Shown piece after piece: positions 24,776 through 31,868 of a stretch of DNA of 39,877 nucleotides. Below the pieces are notes generated by a model. That model did not search any database and was not told where the DNA came from. It saw nothing but the letters and a program-made list of their open reading frames with translations. Both the position numbers and the translations under genes were made by a program. The stretch covers positions 1 to 39,877 of the forward strand of contig DATKDU010000513.1 in the NCBI GenBank assembly GCA_035512595.1, written 5' to 3'. This DNA is from DATKDU01 sp035512595. Lineage in GTDB: Bacteria; Planctomycetota; Planctomycetia; Pirellulales; Pirellulaceae. Position 1 is the stretch's first letter. Each line of letters begins with the position of its first letter.

Positions 24776-27058
24776 ATGATCAGGCGAACCATCAGCATTC
24801 CCGTGTTTGTCGTCAGCGTGCTCGGCGTGGCTGCCGCCGCCAGCGGCTTCCACTTCGTTCGCCAATGGCAGCTTTCGCGCCTGTCGCAAACACTGCTGGT
24901 GAATGCGCGGACCGAAGAGGAAAAGCAGAACTGGCTGAAGGCGGCCGAGCAGCTCGACCGTTATCTGCGATTGGCCCCGCACAACCAGACGGCCCGGTCG
25001 CAGCTCGCCCGAGTTTTCGCCAAAGGGGCGACGACGCTGGAGGACAAACAGCGGGCGGTGACGCTGCACTACCGCGCGCTGGCCTATGAGCTGACCGGAC
25101 AGGAACGCGAACTGCGGGTCGGGCTGGCTGACCTTCTCTTGGAGACAGGGCGGTTGCTGGAGGCTGAAAACGAGGCGGCCAACATCTTGGAGCAAACGCC
25201 GGACGAGCCGCGCGCCAGCCGCGTGTTCGCACTGGCTCGCTACTTCCAGTGGGTCGGCGGCGAGCTGGCCTCCCAGCGGCCCGCCGAGCTCAAGCTACTT
25301 GCCACCGTGGAAGATGCCCTGGCGAAGAATGCCGGCGACATTCCCCTGTCGGAAATCGCCGCGACCCTTTACCGGGATTATCCTGACGTCGTGGTCGTCC
25401 ACAAAGCCGGTCTCAATCAGCTTCAGCGCGAGCAGGTTGCCGACGGGTTCATCAACCAGGTCGTCCAGCTCAAGCCCCGCCACGCGAAAGCCCACCTCTC
25501 GCGGCATTTGTACCGGGCGAAATACCACCTGGCCGGCAGCGAGCGGGACTTGGCCCAGGCGCTGGCCTTGGGGCCGAGCAATGCTCAAGTAATCTTGGTA
25601 GCAGCCAACTGGCACTACCAGCGGGGGCGCTCGCTCTTGGCGGAGGAAGGAGCTGGCGCGTCGGAGCGCGCTGCTCAACCTGTGGCGGAGCAGGAACTGC
25701 AAACGGCCCAGTCGCTCTTTCAGCGGCTGATCGACAAGAAGCTGGCTCCTGGCAACCCGGAGCCGTACCTGCGGCTAGGGGACATCCGCGTCCTGCAGGG
25801 GAAGCTCGATGAGGCGCTGGAAATCTGGCGCGGCGCTCTGGCCGTGTTTTCGAAGCCGACCGATCAGGTGTTGTGCCACGCGCGGATTGCCGACCACTTG
25901 CTGCGTGCCGGCCGCATCGAGCCGTCGTTGCCGGCCCTGGAGGCCATCGACCAAATCCTGGCCACCCTCGGCGGAACGATTGGCCGCCAGCAGCACTTAT
26001 CGCTGATGCAGGCTCAGGGGCTGCGGCGGGCGACGTACTATCTCGCGATGACCCGTTATTCAGAGGCCGTGGGCGAAGCGCAGCAGGCCATCGCCCGCCA
26101 GCCGCAGCTTCAGCCCGATCCGGCCACGTCCCACTTTGCATGGGATCTCTTGGGCCGCAGCTTTGCGGGACTGGAGGATTGGACTGAGGCCGCTACTGCG
26201 TTCGATCGGGCCGCCAATTTTGAACCCAATTCGGTCACGTCGCGGCTGTCGGCGGCCAAGTCGTGGCTGGCCGCGGGCCGCGCAGATCTGGCCGTCGATC
26301 GGGCGGAGCAGGTGATCGCCCTGGATGGTTTGTCGGAAGCATGGATCATTCTGGCGACGGCCGAATTGCAGGCGCAAGCGTCGCTCCCGCCGATTGACCG
26401 TTCCTGGAATCGGCTTCAGTCCGCGCTGGCAGCACTCGAGCAGTTCGACACCTCGCGCATCGCCGCCCCCTGGCGCATTGACTTCCTGCGGGCCGACTAT
26501 GTCGCGCTCCGGTCGCCGACCGAAGCGGAAGCGGCCTATGGCAATGCGGCCGCGGCCGAAGTGCTGCGGCTGGCCGAAGCCAAGTACGAGGAAGGGAATC
26601 AGTTCTGGTTCGAGGCCTGTCTGGCTTATGAGCGGCTCGGCCAAGCGCAGGACGCGGAACGCGCCTGGGACCGGCTCAATCACCTTCCCGGCGCTCGCAC
26701 CGACGCGGTGATTGCCGCGTCGCGGCGGGCGGCAATGCGGGAGGATTTCGTCAAGGCCAATCAGATTCTGGAAGAGGCCGGTCAAGGAGCGCCGGCGATG
26801 ACCCGCGGCAGGCTCCGTCAGGAGATGATCCTGATCGCGCAGGCGGGGCAGGACCTGCCGCAGATGAAGAGCCTGCTGGCCGCGGAATTGGCCGAGCGGC
26901 CGCGCGATGTGAGCGTATTGTGCAAGCTGGCGGAGCTTGATTTGCGGGCGGGGGATTTGCAGGCCCTGCGCGGCTGGGAAGGAAAGCTGGCAGCGGCCGG
27001 CTATCTCGGTGAGCTGTGGGCGCGGTACTGCGGTCGCATCCCCCCCATCAGCCGGTGA
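24776..27058 (+). CDS. Membrane-anchored TPR protein of the exosortase operon
   Basis: A 760-residue protein starting at ATG 24776, 26 bases after the kinase stop. A single N-terminal anchor helix (ISIPVFVVSVLGVAAAASGF) is followed by many tetratricopeptide-like helical pairs, for example WLKAAEQLDRYLRLAPHNQT, ELQTAQSLFQRLIDKK, WTEAATAFDRAANFEPNSV and LGQAQDAERAWDRLNHLPGA. It probably scaffolds the polysaccharide export machine from the periplasmic side, as do TPR proteins in other exosortase loci. This is inference from position and repeat type. Its last codon overlaps the next start in a GTGA. Confidence 0.88.
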   Translation: MIRRTISIPVFVVSVLGVAAAASGFHFVRQWQLSRLSQTLLVNARTEEEKQNWLKAAEQLDRYLRLAPHNQTARSQLARVFAKGATTLEDKQRAVTLHYRALAYELTGQERELRVGLADLLLETGRLLEAENEAANILEQTPDEPRASRVFALARYFQWVGGELASQRPAELKLLATVEDALAKNAGDIPLSEIAATLYRDYPDVVVVHKAGLNQLQREQVADGFINQVVQLKPRHAKAHLSRHLYRAKYHLAGSERDLAQALALGPSNAQVILVAANWHYQRGRSLLAEEGAGASERAAQPVAEQELQTAQSLFQRLIDKKLAPGNPEPYLRLGDIRVLQGKLDEALEIWRGALAVFSKPTDQVLCHARIADHLLRAGRIEPSLPALEAIDQILATLGGTIGRQQHLSLMQAQGLRRATYYLAMTRYSEAVGEAQQAIARQPQLQPDPATSHFAWDLLGRSFAGLEDWTEAATAFDRAANFEPNSVTSRLSAAKSWLAAGRADLAVDRAEQVIALDGLSEAWIILATAELQAQASLPPIDRSWNRLQSALAALEQFDTSRIAAPWRIDFLRADYVALRSPTEAEAAYGNAAAAEVLRLAEAKYEEGNQFWFEACLAYERLGQAQDAERAWDRLNHLPGARTDAVIAASRRAAMREDFVKANQILEEAGQGAPAMTRGRLRQEMILIAQAGQDLPQMKSLLAAELAERPRDVSVLCKLAELDLRAGDLQALRGWEGKLAAAGYLGELWARYCGRIPPISR

Positions 27059-28131
27059 CCGTGCTGATCTGCATTGCCGACCATTTTGAGCCGCTGCGCG
27101 GCGGCGCGACGATTACGACGGCCCGCGAGCGCGTGGCGCGCTGGGTCCGCGGCTACCCCGAGCTGGCCTTGCCCTTTGCCGACAGCCGCGGCCGCCCGCC
27201 GCAGCACACGTTTTTCTATCCGGCCGAAGAGTACCAGCCGGAGCTGCTGGACACGCTGGCCGGCCTTTGCCAGCAAGGCCTGGGGGACGTGGAAGTCCAC
27301 CTGCACCACGATCACGATACGGCAAGCGCCCTGTGCGAAAAGCTCCTCACGTTCACTGCCGCCCTGAACGATCAGCATGGGCTCCTGGCGCGGGACGAGG
27401 CGGACCGCGTCACCTACGGCTTCATCCACGGCAATTGGGCCCTCGACAACAGCCGTCCGGACGGCCGCTGGTGCGGCGTCAACGAAGAAATCAGCGTTCT
27501 ACTGCAAACCGGCTGCTATGCCGACTTCACCATGCCGTCCGCGCCAGCCCCTTGTCAGACGCGAACGATCAACAGCATTTACTACGCCCATGACGATCCG
27601 GCCCGCCCCAAATCGCACGACGTGGGAATCCCGGCGCGTGTGGGCGCGCGGCGGCCGGATGACTCTCTGCTGATGATCCAGGGGCCGCTGGCGCTCGACT
27701 TCAGTCGCCGCAAACACGGCTTCCTTCCCACGATCGACAACGGTGAGCTGACCGGCATTCGCCCTCCGACGCTGTCTCGGCTATGGAACTGGCTGGGGGC
27801 CAGGGTCTGCGTGCTGGGCCAGCCCGACCTGCGGTTCGTGAAGCTACACACGCACGGCGCATGGGAGGCGAACACAAGCATGCTGCTGGGCGAACCGATG
27901 CGCGCATTTCATGCCGCGCTGAGAGCCCATGCCAACATTCATGACGGATTCCGGTACTACTACGTAACGGCCCGCGAACTGGCGGCCGTGGTCGATGCGC
28001 TGGAGAAATTCCCGATGGCGGCGTCCCGATTCGACGAATATTGGCGGACAGCCGCGACCCTTCGCCAGGGATCCTTCGACCCATTCACCGTGCCCGGCGG
28101 GGCCGATTGCACTCCGATTGCCCGTCGATAA
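27055..28131 (+). CDS. His-rich putative carbohydrate-active enzyme of the exosortase operon
   Basis: A 358-residue protein. GTG 27055 overlaps the TPR stop as GTGA, which suggests coupled translation; a GTG at 27016 would add 13 residues and overlap by 43 bases. Near the N-terminus is VLICIADHFEPL (Asp9, His10). A dense metal-like motif VHLHHDHDT lies at 81-89 (His82, 84, 85, 87), and GFIHGNWALDN at 122-132. The spacing recalls polysaccharide deacetylase-like (NodB) folds, but the canonical motif is not met, so the class is not assigned. No signal peptide is seen. As last gene of the operon it probably modifies the polysaccharide or its precursor. Confidence 0.8.
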   Translation: MTVLICIADHFEPLRGGATITTARERVARWVRGYPELALPFADSRGRPPQHTFFYPAEEYQPELLDTLAGLCQQGLGDVEVHLHHDHDTASALCEKLLTFTAALNDQHGLLARDEADRVTYGFIHGNWALDNSRPDGRWCGVNEEISVLLQTGCYADFTMPSAPAPCQTRTINSIYYAHDDPARPKSHDVGIPARVGARRPDDSLLMIQGPLALDFSRRKHGFLPTIDNGELTGIRPPTLSRLWNWLGARVCVLGQPDLRFVKLHTHGAWEANTSMLLGEPMRAFHAALRAHANIHDGFRYYYVTARELAAVVDALEKFPMAASRFDEYWRTAATLRQGSFDPFTVPGGADCTPIARR

Positions 28132-28461
28132 CGTCCTTTATACGGTTCTGCCGACTGAAGCGTGCGCGGCTATGAGCTCGATGAAAGCCTTGGTAACTCA
28201 GGGTTTCTGTCTCTGAATGTCGCAACCGTTTCCATCAACGTGCTGCCCATCAACGGATGGTACGTATAAAGGGTTCACTTCCCACCTCGACCGCGACAGC
28301 ATAGAACATCCTCTTGGAATGCAAAATGAACAGTAAAACACGGGCCGTCTATTGACTTCGACACCCTTATACGACACCCTGGGAGATCGAAAAGTGATGC
28401 CCGCGCAGTGCGAGCTGCCGGGCATCGTGGCCACACCTAACTCATTGATGAGAGGTGCAGC
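28132..28461. promoter_or_regulatory. Left end region of the mobile element, upstream of the integrase
   Basis: No gene and no tRNA. Lower GC than the flanks. CCTTTATACG at 28135-28144, four bases past the previous stop, is inverted at 28263-28272 (CGTATAAAGG), and a 9/10 match (CCCTTATACG) sits at 28364-28373. GATGCCCG (28396-28403) pairs with CGGGCATC (28419-28426). These may be recombinase arm sites, an attachment site, or promoter operators. Confidence 0.5.
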
Positions 28462-29685
28462 ATGTCTGATTCTACCCGCTCGGCATCGCCGAAAAAAAAG
28501 AAGCCGAAGTTCCCGCTCTGGGAGCATAAGAACGGCCAGTGGTGCAAAAAGCTCAAGAAGAGATTTCACTACTTCGGCAGCGTCGCCGACGATCCCGATG
28601 GCGATGCGGCGCTCGCGAAGTGGCAAGAGCGGAAGGCCGACCTGCTGGCCGGAAACCCGCTGCCGACCAGCGGCGAAGAGCTGACGGTCGTTGAGCTGCT
28701 GGATCGCTTCCTCAAGTCAAAGAGCGAACAGGTGAAATCCGGCGACCTGGCCGTGTGTACGTGGGTGGGTTACGCGACGCTGTGCAAGCGGCTGACCGCG
28801 GCGCTGGGCAGGGAGCGCAGGGTCAAGAGCATCACCTCCGAGGACTTCGATCGGCTGAAGGCCGACGCGGCCGAGGAGTTGGGCGTCATCGCGATGGATA
28901 ACCTGGTGACCCGCACCCGCACGATCTTCAACTGGGCGATCGAGACGGGAAAGATTGACTGGCAAGTCCGCTACGGAAACTTCAAGCTGGCAAGCGCGAA
29001 AAAGAGGCGGCTGGATGCCGACAAGCGTGGACCCAAGCTCTTCTCGTCGGATGAGATCAAGCGCCTGATCGCCGCGGCCGACGTGCAGATGAAGGCAATG
29101 GTCCTCTTGGGAATCAATGCAGGTTACGGACCCAGCGACCTTGGGCACCTGCGGCTGAACCATATCGATGATAGTGGCTGGCTGGCGTCGGTGCGGCCGA
29201 AGACTGGCGCTCGTAGACGCTGCTGGTTGTGGAAAGAAACGCGGGATGCGATCCAGAAGTGGCTCGACACCCGGCCAACCGTGCAAGGCGATGCGGCCGA
29301 GCTATTGTTCGTCCGGCCGAAAGGCACGTCGTGGGCAACCAGGGGTACCTACACGCCGATCGCCAACGAGTTCGCCAAGCTGGCGGAGAAGGTGGACGTG
29401 AAGCGGAAGGCGGAGCAGCACAGCGGCTTTTACGCGCTACGGCATTCACATCGAGTGGCCAGCGACGCCGCCAAGGACCAGCCCGCCGCCGACTTTGTGA
29501 TGGGCCACACGCAGCAGGGTATGGCAGGCCACTACAGGAAAAGCGAGGACATCAGCGACGAGCGGCTGAAGGCGATCTCGCAGGCGGTGTATGAATGGCT
29601 ATTTGGCAAGCAGCCGGCTAAGAAGAAGCAGCCGGCCAAAAAGAAGCAGCCGGCTAGGCCGGCGAAGGGGAAGGTGGTGCGGTGA
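28462..29685 (+). CDS. Tyrosine recombinase (integrase) with unusual active site
   Basis: A 407-residue site-specific recombinase. GAGAGG before ATG 28462 serves as ribosome binding site. Basic N-terminus, a core-binding domain about residues 75-180 (TVVELLDRFLKSK, TRTRTIFNWAIE), then the catalytic domain. Visible catalytic residues: Lys247 in RPKTGARRR, Arg327 in YALRHSH, His349 in VMGHTQQ, and Tyr358 in GHYRK. The first catalytic Arg, expected in a GxR motif, is replaced: the site reads GYGPSDLGHL with Tyr222. The usual His of HxxR is Tyr324. The C-terminus is a lysine tail with repeated AKKKQP. Such variant integrases appear to be a planctomycete group. Next gene starts in a TGATG. Confidence 0.92.
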   Translation: MSDSTRSASPKKKKPKFPLWEHKNGQWCKKLKKRFHYFGSVADDPDGDAALAKWQERKADLLAGNPLPTSGEELTVVELLDRFLKSKSEQVKSGDLAVCTWVGYATLCKRLTAALGRERRVKSITSEDFDRLKADAAEELGVIAMDNLVTRTRTIFNWAIETGKIDWQVRYGNFKLASAKKRRLDADKRGPKLFSSDEIKRLIAAADVQMKAMVLLGINAGYGPSDLGHLRLNHIDDSGWLASVRPKTGARRRCWLWKETRDAIQKWLDTRPTVQGDAAELLFVRPKGTSWATRGTYTPIANEFAKLAEKVDVKRKAEQHSGFYALRHSHRVASDAAKDQPAADFVMGHTQQGMAGHYRKSEDISDERLKAISQAVYEWLFGKQPAKKKQPAKKKQPARPAKGKVVR

Positions 29686-30290
29686 TGAAAATGCACAAGT
29701 CAGTGCGGCTCACGCCTCCTGATCCCAAGGTCGATATCGACGCTGAGATTGCCGGTCTGGTGAAACAGTGCTGGCGACTGGGACTGATTACTACTCACTG
29801 CTGCCAGGGGGACGCCGACTACCAGGGGCAAACAGGCCCCGGGGGTGGCCGGCTGGAATTGGCCTACGTCTCGTTTGGCGATGCCGTCTCTGCGCTGATC
29901 TTCGCCGCGGCCGCGGGACCGATGGCCTGGAGCTACGAGACGCATCGAAAGCGCGACCGGGAGCGGTCAGAGTTGGCCAAGCGCTGGAGCTGGGACTGGC
30001 ATATAGACTTTGGCGCGTATGGCGCCGCAGTGCGTTTCCCCAGCCGCGACATCCAGCGTGCGGAAGCATCGCTTAGGCGGTACGGCGGGCCGCTCGTGCG
30101 CGCATCGGAGCGCGTCCAGGCCGGCCAGGAGGCGCACCGATCCGCACCGACATGCCCGACTTGTGGTGGGCTGGTGATCAGCCGCCGACGGGACGCAAAG
30201 TACTGCTCGCGACGCTGCCAACTGCGGGCACGAGAGCGGGGGAACAAACCGGCCAAGCAGGCGAAGGGAAGGGCGGTGGTTCATGACTAA
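29685..30290 (+). CDS. Zinc-ribbon protein of the mobile element
   Basis: A 201-residue protein. ATG 29685 overlaps the integrase stop as TGATG, so translation is coupled. The N-terminal part (IDAEIAGLVKQCWRLGLITT, then HCCQGD) is an alpha/beta segment with a Cys pair. The C-terminal 50 residues hold a four-Cys zinc ribbon, CPTCGG with YCSRRCQLRARERG, common in nucleic-acid-binding proteins of mobile DNA. It overlaps the next gene by 8 bases. Exact function unknown. Confidence 0.75.
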   Translation: MKMHKSVRLTPPDPKVDIDAEIAGLVKQCWRLGLITTHCCQGDADYQGQTGPGGGRLELAYVSFGDAVSALIFAAAAGPMAWSYETHRKRDRERSELAKRWSWDWHIDFGAYGAAVRFPSRDIQRAEASLRRYGGPLVRASERVQAGQEAHRSAPTCPTCGGLVISRRRDAKYCSRRCQLRARERGNKPAKQAKGRAVVHD

Positions 30291-30915
30291 GCGCATGCTC
30301 ACCCCTGAATACAGGGTGATGCTCTGCGAGCTGGCCCAGGATGCGGCTAATATCGGCTTGGACAACTCGCAATTGTTGACGCTCCTAAGAAAGGCCAAGC
30401 CAGATTGCGAGGTTCCTGTCGCTCTGCACGACGCCGGCGAGCTGCTTAGCCAGCAGATCCTCGCAGCGACGGGATTGTTGGCCCCTCTGGAGCACTGGCA
30501 GGCCCACGGGGATCGGGGACACGCAGAGCCAATGCCGGAATACAAGCATCGAATCTCGCCAGTGGCGACAGAGCGAATGCACAAGTGGCTGCCGCAACTG
30601 GCGCAGACGACGAATTCGGCAGAACCGCAGCCGGATGGCCCTATCGGCACGGATGGATTCCGCTGGCAACGACGGGAGGAATTCGGCTTGGCGACCATTC
30701 CATTCAAACTCGTTGAGATGCTCTGGCAGGCGCGCGATAGAACATGCTGGATCGCAGAGGCGATCGACGCACTCTACCCTGACAGCGGACCAGAAGACGG
30801 GTTGAGCGGTGCCCGCCGTCAGGCAAATAGGTTCTTCAGGGAGCGAAACATTCCGCTGGCGATCAAGATTAAGAAGGAGCTTGAACGAGTGACGTTGAGC
30901 GACCGGCGGAACTGA
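30283..30915 (+). CDS. Hypothetical protein of the mobile element
   Basis: A 210-residue soluble protein starting at ATG 30283 inside the end of the zinc-ribbon gene. The N-terminal 35 residues are helical (YRVMLCELAQDAANIGL). The C-terminal part from about residue 140 (FKLVEMLWQARDRTCWIAEA, LSGARRQANRFFRERNIPL) looks like a winged-helix or small DNA-binding domain. No named family. It closes the first cotranslated block; a 52-base gap with a hairpin follows. Confidence 0.7.
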   Translation: MTKRMLTPEYRVMLCELAQDAANIGLDNSQLLTLLRKAKPDCEVPVALHDAGELLSQQILAATGLLAPLEHWQAHGDRGHAEPMPEYKHRISPVATERMHKWLPQLAQTTNSAEPQPDGPIGTDGFRWQRREEFGLATIPFKLVEMLWQARDRTCWIAEAIDALYPDSGPEDGLSGARRQANRFFRERNIPLAIKIKKELERVTLSDRRN

Positions 30916-30967
30916 TTTTCCCGCTGGTTGCCCGCTGGCTGCCCGTGCCGTGTGGATACTACACGGC
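30916..30967 (+). promoter_or_regulatory. Repeat and hairpin before the excisionase block
   Basis: An 11-base tandem unit (CCCGCTGGTTG, CCCGCTGGCTG, CCCGTGCCGTG) at about 30920-30952 is followed by TGCCGTGT (30946-30953) pairing with ACACGGCA (30961-30968), whose last base is the first base of the next ATG. This is the only break between the integrase block and the excisionase block and could be an operator or a translation switch. Confidence 0.45.
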
Positions 30968-31183
30968 ATGGACACCACATCTACACTCCCAGCCGCCGCC
31001 GAGATCATCGGGCGACTGCCCCCCGCTGCTCAAATCCGGCAGCGGATCGATGAGCTGGACGCCGAGCGATCGGCGCTCTGGCTGCTGCTGCGGGTTGCCG
31101 CCCGGGCCGAGAAGGGACGCAGCCCGTCCGCGAAGCACAAGCCCTCCGCCGCTGCTCGCCAGCAGCAGGAGGGCCGACCGTGA
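30968..31183 (+). CDS. Small coiled-coil protein of the mobile element
   Basis: A 71-residue protein starting at ATG 30968. The middle (RQRIDELDAERSALWLLLRV) forms an amphipathic helix, and the tail is basic and Gln-rich. The stop overlaps the next GTG as GTGA, so it is cotranslated with the HTH protein. The start codon is at the edge of a hairpin. Possibly a small partner or antirepressor; not proven. Confidence 0.6.
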   Translation: MDTTSTLPAAAEIIGRLPPAAQIRQRIDELDAERSALWLLLRVAARAEKGRSPSAKHKPSAAARQQQEGRP

Positions 31184-31437
31184 GCGTCCGTTCCTTCCTC
31201 ACAATCCGCCAGTTTGCCGACCGCATCATCACGTCGCCGGACCGAATCCGCGACCTGATCGACAGCGGCGATCTGAGGGCTGTGAACATCGGCAAGCCCG
31301 GCGCGCGGCGGAAGACCTGGCGGATTCCGGCCGACGAGGTAGAGCGCTGGCTCGACAGCCGTGCTTCTCGGCCGCCCGCGAAGCCGCAGCCCCGCGAGCG
31401 GAAGCGGGCGGCGGCGTACATCCCACAGTACCTGTAG
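31180..31437 (+). CDS. Excisionase-like helix-turn-helix protein
   Basis: An 85-residue protein of the MerR/excisionase helix-turn-helix type. Its opening SFLTIRQFADRIITSPDRIR and then IDSGDLRAVNIGKPGARRKT, WRIPADEVERWLDS follows the usual order of helix, recognition helix, wing and final helix. It would direct excision by the upstream recombinase or serve as a regulator. GTG 31180 is translationally coupled to the preceding gene. Confidence 0.85.
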   Translation: MSVRSFLTIRQFADRIITSPDRIRDLIDSGDLRAVNIGKPGARRKTWRIPADEVERWLDSRASRPPAKPQPRERKRAAAYIPQYL

Positions 31438-31446
31438 GGCGACATG

Positions 31447-31671
31447 ATGACCACCACTACCACCATTCCCGGCCTGATCGCCGCCGAGGCGATCGACGCC
31501 GCCGTGACCGAGCTGACCGCCCGCCTGCAGGTCTTCGGCTACGAGCCGGGCTGTTGGCTGAACTGGGCCGACGTCAGGGAGCAGCTACGGGTTGATCCCG
31601 CTCGGCAAGAGTACCTGCACGCGATCGAGCAGCGGCTAAGCGAACTGCTGCAGCCCGATCAGGAGATATAG
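31447..31671 (+). CDS. Small hypothetical protein of the mobile element
   Basis: A 74-residue protein starting at ATG 31447 (ATG 31444 is also possible), nine bases after the excisionase stop. Thr-rich start, then a helical LIAAEAIDAAVTELTARLQV and a WxNWADVREQLRV segment. No family was recognised. Confidence 0.55.
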   Translation: MTTTTTIPGLIAAEAIDAAVTELTARLQVFGYEPGCWLNWADVREQLRVDPARQEYLHAIEQRLSELLQPDQEI

Positions 31672-31713
31672 CAGTTGGCCGAAGACATGGCAGTGTCAGC
31701 GAGCCAAAACATC

Positions 31714-31770
31714 GCGGGGACCTCCCCCGCTCCAAAACGAAAAGGCCCGGCATGGAGGTCATGCCGGGCC
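31714..31770. promoter_or_regulatory. Two hairpins before the primase-helicase gene
   Basis: GCGGGG (31714-31719) with CCCCGC (31725-31730), then GGCCCGGCATG (31744-31754) with CATGCCGGGCC (31760-31770), 5-base loop. The second is flanked on its left by AAAACGAAAA, so on the minus strand it reads as a terminator with a T-rich tail, yet all genes here are on the plus strand. It may end antisense transcription or be a regulatory leader of the replication genes. Confidence 0.55.
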
Positions 31771-31868
31771 AGAACGAGCCGCCAATACCTGACTCGTTGA
31801 GCACATTGATTCTTGTCCCATTGGGGGCGAGAGTCAAGTCAGGTTCGGGCGGCGCAATGGAGGTGTTC

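Noticed and set aside
28132..28461. tRNA gene as integration target
   Set aside because: No cloverleaf or TTCGANNC-like T-loop could be found near the integrase.
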